Below the pieces are notes generated by a model. It made no database searches. It was not told the DNA's origin and saw only the letters and a program-made list of their open reading frames with translations. Shown piece by piece: positions 9,019 to 17,098 of a stretch of DNA of 47,168 nucleotides (position 1 is its first letter; each line of letters opens with the position of its first letter). The stretch is taken from positions 1 through 47,168 of the forward strand of contig JAFVHU010000004.1 in the NCBI GenBank assembly GCA_017474385.1, given 5' to 3'. This DNA is from Afipia sp. (GTDB lineage: Bacteria > Pseudomonadota > Alphaproteobacteria > Rhizobiales > Xanthobacteraceae). The position numbers and the translations under genes are program-made.

Positions 9019-9987
9019 ATGCTGAATCGCCGCACATTCGTAACCGCCTCGACAGCGATGTTTGCATGTCCACGCATTGGTCGTACCGCCGAGCCGCTGA
9101 CGCTGTGGGGACCGCCCGCCGCCCCTTCGATCATCCTGGCGCAAGCCATCGCGGACGGACTTCTCAAGCCCTTCGCTCCCGGCGCGTCGTTCAAGGCCTG
9201 GAAAACGCCCGATGAAATGCGGGCCGGCCTCAGCTCCGGCAACATGACGGCGGTGGTCGTTCCGAGCAACGTCGCCGCCAACCTTTACAATCGCGGACTC
9301 GGAGTGCGGCTCGCCAATGTGATGACGCGCGGTCTGCTCTACGTCGTGGCGCCATCCGGGACGGTGACTGATATCGCCAGCCTGAAAGGCATGCGCGTGG
9401 CCGTACCCTTCCGCAACGATATGCCCGATCTCATTTTCCGCCGCCTGCTGGCAGCGGCAGGTCTTCATCCGTCGGACATCGCAATCGAGTATTCAGGAAC
9501 ACCGCCGGAAGCAGTGCAGTTGCTGATTTCAGGCCGCGTGAACGCAGCGCTCCTCACTGAGCCGGCGAGCACCGGCTCCATTATGCGCGCCAAGTGGACA
9601 GCGTGGAAGAATCTCGAACACGCCATCGATTGTCAGAAAGTCTGGACAAGGGCTACGGGAAGCGCGACGATTCCACAGGCGGGACTTGCGGTGACCGATA
9701 AGCTCACAGCGCAGATCGGGGCTGACGGCATCGTCGCTCTACAACAGGCGCTCGAGACCGCTGTGACGGCTGTGATCAAGGATCCCTCCGCAGCTGCAGG
9801 CCTTGCAGCCCCGGAATTCGGCCTTCCCGCGACAGTCATCGAACGCTCCATAGAATACAGCAACCTTGTCGTTGCGCGCGCAACTACGGCCCGCGCCGAT
9901 CTCACAACGCTGTTCGATGTGCTTGCCAAGGAAGACCCGCGCATCATCGGTGGAAAGCAACCCGACAACGGGTTCTTCGCCTTATGA
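9019..9987 (+). CDS. ABC transporter substrate-binding protein (NitT/TauT-like)
   Basis: Periplasmic binding protein of 322 residues, NMT1/SsuA-like fold. The N-terminus MLNRRTFVTASTAMFACPRIG has a twin-arginine-like RRTF followed by a short hydrophobic stretch, so Tat export of a folded or cofactor-bound form is possible. Family features include LTLWGPPAAPSIILAQAI near the N-terminus, DIASLKGMRVAVP (about 115-127) and ALLTEPAST (about 174-182). It is the second gene of the TonB-ABC-nnrS unit, 31 bases after the receptor and 10 before the permease. Relatives carry sulfonates, pyrimidines or metals in complex form; the substrate here is unknown. Confidence 0.9.
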   Translation: MLNRRTFVTASTAMFACPRIGRTAEPLTLWGPPAAPSIILAQAIADGLLKPFAPGASFKAWKTPDEMRAGLSSGNMTAVVVPSNVAANLYNRGLGVRLANVMTRGLLYVVAPSGTVTDIASLKGMRVAVPFRNDMPDLIFRRLLAAAGLHPSDIAIEYSGTPPEAVQLLISGRVNAALLTEPASTGSIMRAKWTAWKNLEHAIDCQKVWTRATGSATIPQAGLAVTDKLTAQIGADGIVALQQALETAVTAVIKDPSAAAGLAAPEFGLPATVIERSIEYSNLVVARATTARADLTTLFDVLAKEDPRIIGGKQPDNGFFAL

Positions 9988-9997
9988 GATCGACACC

Positions 9998-10816
9998 GTG
10001 AAACTGACAGCGCATAGTCTCGCCTTCGCCGCATGGGCTGGTCGCTATCTGTGGTCGGGATGGGCGGGTGCTGCGGGCCTGTTCTGTTTGGCAGCCGCTT
10101 GGCAGGCGGGCCATGAAATCTATGGCTCGTTCGTACTGCCTTCGCCGCTGGAAACTCTTTATGCTATCGGCAGTATCGGTCAGGAGTCTAGCTTCGCGAA
10201 AGCAGCGGGTGAAACTGCGATCCGCTCACTCGCCGGCTTTGCGCTTGCGGTCGCGTTCGGTAGCGCCGCCGGGATCATCGCAGGCTTTTCGTTCGCGGCG
10301 ATGCGACTGACAAGACCGATTGTCACCGTGATTCTCGGCGTGCCGCCGATCGCATGGATCGTGCTTGCCCTGATCTGGTTCGGATCGAACGGAGGATCGG
10401 CCGTACTAACGGTAGTGGTTGCTGCGCTGCCGATTTCATTCGCCGGCGGTCTACAAGGTGTTGCCACACGCGACCGCTCACTGGACATGATGGCCCGCTC
10501 CTTCGGGGCAGGCGCATGGACACGCTTTCGCACCATCACCGCGCCTCATCTCGTCTCGTATCTCTTTCCGGCCTGGACCACAACAGCCGGCACGGCCTGG
10601 AAAGTCACCGTGATGGCGGAACTGCTGTCGAACTCCGGCGGGATCGGCGGCGAACTGGCCACCGCCCGCGCACTGTTCGATATTCCTCGCGTGATGGCGC
10701 TGATCGTGGTCACTGTCGCGTTTGCCCTGTTCACCGAATACCTGCTGCTGCACCCGATCCGCGATCGTCTGGAGAACTGGCGCGAAGCCGGCTTGCCATG
10801 GGGGATCAAACGATGA
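9998..10816 (+). CDS. ABC transporter permease (NitT/TauT-like)
   Basis: Inner-membrane permease of about 272 residues, starting at GTG 9998. The frame is open further upstream, but that part overlaps the binding-protein gene and would not be translated. It has about six membrane helices and a BPD_transp_1 domain, with the EAA-type loop around RDRSLDMMARSFGAGAWTRF before the last helices (FDIPRVMALIVVTVAFALF). It shares ATGA with the ATPase gene that follows, so the subunits are translationally coupled. Together with its neighbours it forms a complete importer. SsuC/TauC are the closest named relatives by style. Confidence 0.9.
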   Translation: MKLTAHSLAFAAWAGRYLWSGWAGAAGLFCLAAAWQAGHEIYGSFVLPSPLETLYAIGSIGQESSFAKAAGETAIRSLAGFALAVAFGSAAGIIAGFSFAAMRLTRPIVTVILGVPPIAWIVLALIWFGSNGGSAVLTVVVAALPISFAGGLQGVATRDRSLDMMARSFGAGAWTRFRTITAPHLVSYLFPAWTTTAGTAWKVTVMAELLSNSGGIGGELATARALFDIPRVMALIVVTVAFALFTEYLLLHPIRDRLENWREAGLPWGIKR

Positions 10817-11556
10817 AGCTCGTGCTGGAAGGAATCGGCCATGCCTTCCTTGGCCGTGCGGTGTTCGAGAAACTCGATTTCTCGCTGGCGCCCGGCGAGG
10901 TCGTCGCTCTGCTCGGTCCCTCCGGTTGCGGCAAGACCACGTTGCTGCAAATCGCGGCTGGTCTTATCGATCCGCTGCGCGGGCGCATCCGTAGGTCCTA
11001 TCGGCGTCACGCGGTAGTTTTTCAGGAGTCACGGCTACTGCCGTGGGTAACGACCCGCGACAATATTTCCTACGGACTCCGCGTAACGGGAGGCAAAAGC
11101 ACTTCACGCCGCCAGATCGCGGAACGACGTGCGCGCGAAGTCGGCCTTCATCCCAACGACCTCGATAAGTATCCTGTCGAACTATCCGGCGGCATGCGCC
11201 AGCGCGCTGCGGTCGCGCGGGCGCTGGCGGTCGATCCCGATGTGATTTTCTTCGATGAACCATTCACGGCGGTCGATGTCGGCCTCAAGCGTGTACTTCA
11301 GGATCTCGTGATCGCTGCCGCGGCGCGGGAGCATTTTTCCGCACTATTCGTCACACACGATCTCTCAGAGGCGGTGCGCGTCGCCGATCGACTGGTCGTG
11401 CTATCGGAAGGCGGCACTGGATTCGTCACCAATCGCCGCATCGACGGACGGCCCGGTGACCGCAGTGACCGCGCCATCTTCGATATGATGGAAGCATGGT
11501 CGCGTGATCCCGCATTTTCCGAACTATTCGACGGCGAAAGAAAAGGGTTGCCGTGA
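10813..11556 (+). CDS. ABC transporter ATP-binding protein
   Basis: Cytoplasmic ATPase of 247 residues that powers the neighbouring permease. Walker A is GPSGCGKTT (about 36-44), the Q-loop is VVFQESRLLPW, the signature is LSGGMRQR (about 123-130), Walker B is DVIFFDEPF, and the switch histidine lies in VTHDLSEA. The set is that of the SsuB/TauB group. It overlaps the permease by ATGA and nnrS by GTGA, so the five genes from the receptor to nnrS form one unit. Confidence 0.94.
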   Translation: MKLVLEGIGHAFLGRAVFEKLDFSLAPGEVVALLGPSGCGKTTLLQIAAGLIDPLRGRIRRSYRRHAVVFQESRLLPWVTTRDNISYGLRVTGGKSTSRRQIAERRAREVGLHPNDLDKYPVELSGGMRQRAAVARALAVDPDVIFFDEPFTAVDVGLKRVLQDLVIAAAAREHFSALFVTHDLSEAVRVADRLVVLSEGGTGFVTNRRIDGRPGDRSDRAIFDMMEAWSRDPAFSELFDGERKGLP

Positions 11557-12770
11557 CGATTGCATTATTGCAGGGAACAGACGCGAGCGTCCGTCGCCAC
11601 CCGCTGCTGGTCGAAGGACTGCTGCTGTTCTTTCCGGTTGCAGCGCTCCACGCGATGCTATCACCGCTGATATGGACCACGCTGTTTGTATTCGCGCTGC
11701 CGTACACGCATGCGATTCCGTCCCATCAATGGCACGCGCATGAGATGATATTTGGCACATATGGCGCGGCACTCGCAGGGTTCTTGACGTCAGCCGTTCC
11801 CGAATGGACGGACACGCAGCCCCGACGGGGACGCGACCTCCTGCTGCTGCTTGGTCTCTGGCTGCCGGGACGAATCGTCGGCCTTCTCGGCATCGAAGCA
11901 CTTGTGTTTCCCGTCGGCGTCACGGACGTCGCGTTCCTGTCGCTGCTGTTCTGGTATGTGCTGAAACCTCTGCTGGAACGGCGCAGCACCCGGCATGCTT
12001 CCTTCGCCATCTGGGTCGGACTGTTTGCGCTCGCCGAGTTGGGCATTCGTGCAGCATGGCTAACCGGACGGATCGATCTCGCTGGACAACTTCTCCAGAC
12101 GTCGCTGATCATCTTTCTGGTGTTCTTCGCGCTGGCAGTTGCCCGCATCAATATCGTCGTGATCAATCTCGCGCTGGATCCAAGCGGAGAGACGACGCCC
12201 TATCGCCCGCATCCGGGACGCCAAAACCTCGCCGCCGGCATGGTGTCGATTTATGCCGTCGCAGCGCTGGCGTTTCCGCACTCCACCGCACCCTCCTACC
12301 TCGCTCTCGCCGCTGCGGCGACTTTCTTCGATCGGCTTGCCGAATGGTTCATCGGCATGGCCGTCCTGAAGACGCAAGTACTCGCCCTTGCCATTGCCAA
12401 TGCATTTGCCGGAGGAGGTTTTCTGCTGATCGGCCTGTCCGGCCTGGGAGCTCCCGTCGCGACGGCAACCGGACTGCACATGCTTTCAGTCGGCAGCCTC
12501 GGTCTTGCCGTACTGGCTGTTTTCATCGTCGCGGGCTTGCGCCATACCGGTCGCTCGCTAGTCCTCCCTTGGCAGGCACATGCGGCCGTGGCGCTGATGG
12601 TATGCGCGAGCATCGTACGCATTTTACCTGAATTGGGCTTAGGTCCGTCTCTGACCGGCCTCCACTACGGACTGAGTGCCGCATTGTGGTCGGCCGCATA
12701 CGGTGTCTGGCTCGCCGGCTTTCTGCCGTTCCTTATGAACCCAATGAATGAGGCACACGGCTGCAAATAA
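11553..12770 (+). CDS. nnrS: NnrS family haem-copper membrane protein
   Basis: Polytopic inner-membrane protein of 405 residues with about 12 hydrophobic segments. NnrS proteins bind haem and copper and protect against nitric oxide or nitrosative stress in denitrifiers and pathogens. The conserved N-terminal histidine group is visible as HQWHAHEMIFG (about residues 55-65); further histidines sit in FPHSTAPS and LRHTGRS. The GTG start overlaps the ATPase stop (GTGA), so it is translated together with the importer. That physical link suggests the importer supplies something NnrS or NO-exposed enzymes need; this is inference. Confidence 0.93.
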   Translation: MTIALLQGTDASVRRHPLLVEGLLLFFPVAALHAMLSPLIWTTLFVFALPYTHAIPSHQWHAHEMIFGTYGAALAGFLTSAVPEWTDTQPRRGRDLLLLLGLWLPGRIVGLLGIEALVFPVGVTDVAFLSLLFWYVLKPLLERRSTRHASFAIWVGLFALAELGIRAAWLTGRIDLAGQLLQTSLIIFLVFFALAVARINIVVINLALDPSGETTPYRPHPGRQNLAAGMVSIYAVAALAFPHSTAPSYLALAAAATFFDRLAEWFIGMAVLKTQVLALAIANAFAGGGFLLIGLSGLGAPVATATGLHMLSVGSLGLAVLAVFIVAGLRHTGRSLVLPWQAHAAVALMVCASIVRILPELGLGPSLTGLHYGLSAALWSAAYGVWLAGFLPFLMNPMNEAHGCK

Positions 12771-12815
12771 TCGTCGCGAAAGGTATGAACAGCAGCACAA
12801 AATAGCGACACAGCA

Positions 12816-12829
12816 TTGCGATAGCGCAA
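12816..12829 (+). promoter_or_regulatory. NnrR/FixK-type box of moeA-hemN
   Basis: TTGCGATAGCGCAA has perfect five-base outer arms (TTGCG/CGCAA), the form associated with NnrR-type Crp/Fnr regulators; it also fits the FixK2 pattern. If it acts from -41.5, transcription starts near 12864. This supports ATG 12919 rather than any earlier codon as the moeA start. Confidence 0.6.
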
Positions 12830-12853
12830 AGTGAAGCTCGGAGGACTTGCTAA

Positions 12854-12904
12854 ATGTTGCAGGCGATGGCCCCGCGGAACACGGGCATCGTTCCTCTGAA
12901 GTAG
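12854..12904 (+). CDS. Possible 16-codon peptide ORF before moeA
   Basis: ATG at 12854 has a textbook GGAGG nine bases upstream and reads 16 codons (MLQAMAPRNTGIVPLK) to TAG, two bases before another ATG and 14 bases before the moeA ATG. It could be a leader peptide. However, a promoter activated through the 12816 box would start transcription inside it, so it would be made only from an upstream promoter (nnrS readthrough). It could equally be chance. Confidence 0.25.
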   Translation: MLQAMAPRNTGIVPLK

Positions 12905-12918
12905 AATGGAGCGCACAA

Positions 12919-14238
12919 ATGGGTCATCCTCGCAAATCCTCCGAGAGGCTATCGCCTGTTCTGCGCCAGCGTCACGGCAACCAGCAGGATGAAATCTTGC
13001 AGCCGACGTGCGCGGATCATGAGGACGGCACGCTGACCCCTGTCGATCTCGCGGTCGAGAAAGGGGTGAGGTTGAGACTTCCCGTGACGACGGAGTCCGT
13101 CGATCTGAAACACGCCTCTGGACGTGTTCTGGCGCAGACCCTCACTGCGCAAGCGCCGCAACCCTACTTCGATTACAGTGCGATGGATGGCTATGCCGTC
13201 AATGTCGAGGACATTGGTAGCTCTCTGCCGGTAAGGTTGAGACTGATCGGGCACATCGCAGCCAGCCGCACGAAGGAAGAAATCACCCTGAGAACCCGTA
13301 GCGCCGTCAGAATTCTGACTGGAGCACCGATCCCGCCCGGCGCGAATGCCGTCATCGCCCAAGAAGAAATACGGCGCGAGGGGGATATTGTCGTGCTTTC
13401 CCGCATACCACAACGTGGCGAGAACATCAGGCTCCGCGGCGAGGATGTCCAGACCGGCGACACATTGATCGAGCGCAGGAGTCTGATGGACCCGCGGGCG
13501 ATGGGCGTCGCGGCATCGGCGGGAATACCGCGGGTGGAGCTGTTCCGCAAACTCCGCGTTGCTATCTTCTCGACAGGGTCCGAATTGCGCCAGCCCGGGG
13601 AGGATATAGCGCCGGGTGAGATTTACAATTCGAACCGCTACATTCTGCGAGGCCTGCTGGACAAACCCTGGATCGACCTCATCGATCTTGGCACTTCTCA
13701 TGACGAGCCTAAAGTGTTGCGCGCCTATATGAGAGATGCCGCAGCGCAGGCGGATGTAGTTATCACCACAGGCGGCGTTTCGGTCGGCGATGAAGATCAT
13801 ATGGCTGACGTCGTCCGAGGTTGCGATGGAACGATCGCAGTCACCCGCGTCGCAATCAAACCCGGAAAGCCGCTAACACTCGGTCAGGTCGGACAGGCCG
13901 CTTATATCGGCCTCCCAGGTAATCCCGGGGCAGTCTTCACGACGTTCCGCGTCGTGGTCGATGGCTTATTGCGAGCATGGGCCGGTCTGAAGCAGCGCGT
14001 TGAGCCTGTACGTCCCGTGATCGCAGATTTCACATGGACATGCCGGACCGGGCGTTCGACTTATCTGCCTGGAGTTCTCAAGGGATATAACGCTAACGGA
14101 GCCCCCCTTGTGGATGTACTTCCAAGAAACAATTCCGGAAAGCTCTTCCTTCTAAGCAAGGCGGAGGGGTTTGTCGTGATCAAACCCGACTACGGCGATG
14201 TTAAGCCTGGTGATCTGGTCGGATGGTTTGCCCTGTAG
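12919..14238 (+). CDS. moeA: Molybdopterin molybdotransferase MoeA
   Basis: Cytoplasmic enzyme that inserts molybdate into adenylylated molybdopterin, the last common step of Mo-cofactor synthesis; NarG needs the product. I take ATG 12919 (GGAG nine bases upstream), giving 439 residues. The body begins at about residue 40 (LTPVDLAVEKGVRL). MoeA hallmarks are YFDYSAMDGYAV (about 85-96), LTGAPIPPGANAVI (about 135-148), FSTGSELRQPGE, ITTGGVSVGDEDHM and LPGNPGAVFTTF. The N-terminus carries about 35 extra residues compared with common MoeA. hemN follows after 31 bases. An NnrR-type box precedes it, so it is probably a dedicated anaerobic copy. Confidence 0.94.
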   Translation: MGHPRKSSERLSPVLRQRHGNQQDEILQPTCADHEDGTLTPVDLAVEKGVRLRLPVTTESVDLKHASGRVLAQTLTAQAPQPYFDYSAMDGYAVNVEDIGSSLPVRLRLIGHIAASRTKEEITLRTRSAVRILTGAPIPPGANAVIAQEEIRREGDIVVLSRIPQRGENIRLRGEDVQTGDTLIERRSLMDPRAMGVAASAGIPRVELFRKLRVAIFSTGSELRQPGEDIAPGEIYNSNRYILRGLLDKPWIDLIDLGTSHDEPKVLRAYMRDAAAQADVVITTGGVSVGDEDHMADVVRGCDGTIAVTRVAIKPGKPLTLGQVGQAAYIGLPGNPGAVFTTFRVVVDGLLRAWAGLKQRVEPVRPVIADFTWTCRTGRSTYLPGVLKGYNANGAPLVDVLPRNNSGKLFLLSKAEGFVVIKPDYGDVKPGDLVGWFAL

Positions 14239-14269
14239 GAACGCCAACTTTCATTATGCATGACAAGAT

Positions 14270-15655
14270 ATGCCCGTGAACCCTCACCGAGCCCCCGCAC
14301 GCATGCGCTCCGATCTCAACATTCGTTATGGCGAGGAACGTCTACCGCGCTACACTAGCTATCCGACCGCGCCGCATTTTTCACGCACTATCTCGCAGCA
14401 GACCTATCGCCAGTGGCTCGCATCGATTCCGCAACAACAAACGGTTTCGCTCTACCTACACGTTCCCTTCTGCCGGTCCATGTGCTGGTATTGCGGTTGC
14501 AATACGACGATTGCCCGGCGCAACGAGCCCATCGCCGAATATCTCGCCGCGCTGCGACGCGAGATCGACATGGTGGCAAGTCATGTCGCGCGGCCGCTCA
14601 GGATCAATCACATACACTTCGGCGGAGGAACGCCGACCATCGTGACGCCCTCGCAGTTTGCAGAACTGATGAATATTCTGAGGCAAAAATTCACTCTTCT
14701 TCCCGACGCTGAGGTGGCCGTCGAGATCGATCCGCGCACGCTCACCCGTGAGATGATACTTGAACTCGGCGCAAGCGGCGTCATGCGGGCCAGCCTCGGC
14801 GTGCAGAGCTTCGACCCCGCCGTGCAGCAAGCCATCAATCGTATTCAGAGTTTTAAAGACACGGCCGCTGCGACCGAACAATTGCGAGCGGCTGGTGTGC
14901 GCGGCATAAACTTCGACCTGATCTACGGCTTGCCGCATCAGACAGTGGCGTCATGTTTCGATACGGTCAGGAAATGCCTTTGGCTTCGTCCCGACCGTCT
15001 CTCGGTCTTTGGTTATGCGCATGTACCCACGTTCAAGAAACACCAGCGCAAGATTGATGAAGCCGCACTTCCAGATGGTGCCAATCGCCACCTTCAGGCG
15101 AACATGATCGCCTACTCCTTGACCGCGGCAGGCTATCGGCAGATCGGCCTCGATCATTTCGCCTTTCCGAGAGATAGTCTGGCGACGGCGCAAGCGGCGG
15201 GGAGCCTTCACCGGAATTTTCAAGGTTATACTACCGACACAAGTGATGTCCTGATCGGCTTCGGCGCAAGCGCCATTGGGCGGCTTAACCAAGGCTACGT
15301 CCAGAATGACGCCGCGACCCAATCCTATTGCACGCAGATCGGCCGCGGCGATCTGGCGACCGAGAAGGGCTATGCGCTGACAGCCGATGACCGCCTGCGT
15401 GCCGACATTATCGAACGTATCATGTGCGACTTCCGCGTCGACCTTCAGCAGGTTTGCACGAGGCATGGCACAACGCCGGCAGCCACCCTACAATCAGCCA
15501 CCCGCCTGCACAGACTGACGGCTGATGGCGTCGTTAGTCTCGACGGCGCTGTGCTTTCAGTCAGGGATGACGCACGCCATCTGGTGCGCAGCGTCGCCTC
15601 CGCGTTCGATGCGTACATCGGGACATCCGGCCCGGTCTACAGCCGCGCTGTCTGA
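14270..15655 (+). CDS. hemN: Oxygen-independent coproporphyrinogen III dehydrogenase
   Basis: Radical-SAM enzyme of 461 residues that oxidatively decarboxylates coproporphyrinogen III to protoporphyrinogen IX without O2. It allows haem synthesis for nitrate reductase and cytochromes under anoxia. The cluster motif is FCRSMCWYCGCNTT (about 67-80; C-x3-C-x2-C-x-C, HemN type). IHFGGGTPTIVTP, the SAM-binding glycine motif, follows at about 115-127, as does the family start ERLPRYTSYPTAPHFS. The C-terminal HemN domain (RADIIERIMCDFRVDL) is intact. It lies 31 bases after moeA and probably shares its promoter. Real HemN is distinguished from HemW-like proteins by the CGC ending of the motif and the N-terminal tripwire-like region. 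Confidence 0.95.
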   Translation: MPVNPHRAPARMRSDLNIRYGEERLPRYTSYPTAPHFSRTISQQTYRQWLASIPQQQTVSLYLHVPFCRSMCWYCGCNTTIARRNEPIAEYLAALRREIDMVASHVARPLRINHIHFGGGTPTIVTPSQFAELMNILRQKFTLLPDAEVAVEIDPRTLTREMILELGASGVMRASLGVQSFDPAVQQAINRIQSFKDTAAATEQLRAAGVRGINFDLIYGLPHQTVASCFDTVRKCLWLRPDRLSVFGYAHVPTFKKHQRKIDEAALPDGANRHLQANMIAYSLTAAGYRQIGLDHFAFPRDSLATAQAAGSLHRNFQGYTTDTSDVLIGFGASAIGRLNQGYVQNDAATQSYCTQIGRGDLATEKGYALTADDRLRADIIERIMCDFRVDLQQVCTRHGTTPAATLQSATRLHRLTADGVVSLDGAVLSVRDDARHLVRSVASAFDAYIGTSGPVYSRAV

Positions 15656-15664
15656 AACAGGCGA

Positions 15665-16060
15665 CTACCGGATCTTGCTGACTGCGCACGAAAGCTCATC
15701 GCGCGGACAGTTCACCTTGGGCGGATCAATGTCACGCAAGGCGGCCGCGCCAGCCGCAGCCGAATGGCCGATTTCATCAAACAGCAGCGCCATTTCCACG
15801 AAAACAGTGCGGTCCCTCTCGTTCTCGGTCAATTGGTTGAGTTCCGACAGAAGCGCGAGAATGGCGGCGATGCGATCCTTGTGATCGCGGGCACGAAGCA
15901 GCGACCGTCGCGAAAGACGGCGCGCTTCAAGATCCGAGAAACGCTCAAGAGCGCCGCTGAGAAGCTCTCGGCAGCTGCAGTCCAGATCCGTGCGTGTCAG
16001 CACAATCTGTAGCCGTGCGATCAGATCGAAAGTTTCGCTGTTTCGGCCTTGCTCCGCCAT
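15665..16060 (-). CDS. Unknown 131-residue protein, last gene of ubiTUV operon
   Basis: I do not recognise a family. From ATG 16060 it reads 131 residues, mostly amphipathic helix (about 5-110), with a CSC pair at about 29-31, an arginine-rich stretch (SDLEARRLSRRSLLRARDHKD) and two more cysteines near the C-terminus (VNCPRDELSCAV). No signal peptide or membrane segment is seen. It starts 44 bases after ubiV in the same direction and ends 9 bases from the convergent hemN stop. The longer frame upstream of the ATG is a shadow of ubiV. The position suggests an accessory role in anaerobic quinone synthesis or nitrate respiration; the cysteines hint at metal or cluster binding, but this is speculation. 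Confidence 0.65.
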   Translation of the reverse strand: MAEQGRNSETFDLIARLQIVLTRTDLDCSCRELLSGALERFSDLEARRLSRRSLLRARDHKDRIAAILALLSELNQLTENERDRTVFVEMALLFDEIGHSAAAGAAALRDIDPPKVNCPRDELSCAVSKIR

Positions 16061-16104
16061 GACCGTTTCTTTCCCAATTCGTGCTGACGCTGCGTTGTCG
16101 TGGC

Positions 16105-17049
16105 TCATGGCATCGAATGCTGCATCTGTGCCCGGCCGCCAGCCAGACCAGGCTCCTTGGAGGCTGAGATAAACGCAGCGCCCAGCTGTCCATGCACGAA
16201 GCCATTCGCGAACGGAGCATCGGGATAAATCTGCGACAGCGCGCGAGTCGCATCCTCGTGTTCCCGATTGCCGTCGACCACGTCGCGGAAAACCTGGGCA
16301 ACCGCGACCATGTCGCATTGCTGCGGCGACAGGCGAAGTGCACCGACACCCACTGCGGCAAGCTCTTCCACCTCCCCCAGCAAATTGCCACACGCATGCG
16401 ACATGGTCTGCACTCCATTCATGGCAAGGAACGGCTCGCCATCGAGCGTGGTCACAGTCAGCCCGTCCGGATCTTTCTCGCAAACGAAACGGCAATTGTC
16501 CTTTGACAGCTTGTGAAGGCGGGCATGATAACAGCGTGCGGAGATCGCCAGCGGCACGCGACCGAAGGCAAAGACCTCCGTTGTGACGTCTGGCAAAGCG
16601 GTCGCGATGGTCCGGATCGAGTCCATCGGCAATTCGGGGGGCAGGCAGATCCGACGCGCCCCCCGTCCGGCGAAGTAGGCGGCGGTCGCCTCGTTGTAGA
16701 TATTCACAAACGGGCCGATTGCATAAGGGCGACCCGCGAGCGATCCAAAGCAGGATAGATCGTTCGCCTCCACCATGAAGTCCGTGTTTCCGGCAAGTTC
16801 CGCCATCTGCCGTCGCTCCCGTTGCAACGACACGAGAATGAGAGATCCGAGAACAACCTGCTTGCCGCAAGCCGCGAGCCGCTCGATCACCACAGGCATA
16901 TGTTCCGCGAAAAACGGCGAACGTTTCGAACATACGATTTCGCCGACCACGACCACATCGACGGGCGCTTCCTCGGCAATGCGGAAATAGAAGTCGCGCC
17001 ACTGCTCAGGTTGCCAATGGTAGAGCACAGGCCCAAGGGTCAATTGCAT
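16105..17049 (-). CDS. ubiV: UbiV, O2-independent ubiquinone hydroxylation subunit
   Basis: Peptidase-U32-family protein of 314 residues. With UbiU it forms the 4Fe-4S heterodimer that hydroxylates ubiquinone precursors without O2, prephenate being the oxygen donor in E. coli. Cluster cysteines can be placed in EIVCSKRSPF (about residue 40) and in SARCYHARLHK followed by NCRFVCE (about 170-190), the UbiV pattern. It begins MQLTLGPVLYHW, typical of UbiV, and lacks the collagenase-type C-terminal extension of true U32 proteases. It lies 49 bases after ubiU. Confidence 0.93.
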   Translation of the reverse strand: MQLTLGPVLYHWQPEQWRDFYFRIAEEAPVDVVVVGEIVCSKRSPFFAEHMPVVIERLAACGKQVVLGSLILVSLQRERRQMAELAGNTDFMVEANDLSCFGSLAGRPYAIGPFVNIYNEATAAYFAGRGARRICLPPELPMDSIRTIATALPDVTTEVFAFGRVPLAISARCYHARLHKLSKDNCRFVCEKDPDGLTVTTLDGEPFLAMNGVQTMSHACGNLLGEVEELAAVGVGALRLSPQQCDMVAVAQVFRDVVDGNREHEDATRALSQIYPDAPFANGFVHGQLGAAFISASKEPGLAGGRAQMQHSMP

Positions 17050-17098
17050 CGGCGTGACCTCACCCGAGATATGTCGTGAATCATGAACATATATGACA

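Noticed and set aside
10354-11556. A longer start for the ABC ATPase (400 codons)
   Set aside because: The first 153 codons are an out-of-frame reading of the permease gene. ATG 10813 with the ATGA overlap is the natural start.
15665-17002. A 445-codon minus-strand frame across the ubiV region
   Set aside because: Its first two thirds are a shadow of ubiV, which has the conserved UbiV cysteines. Only the last 131 codons from ATG 16060 look like a real gene.
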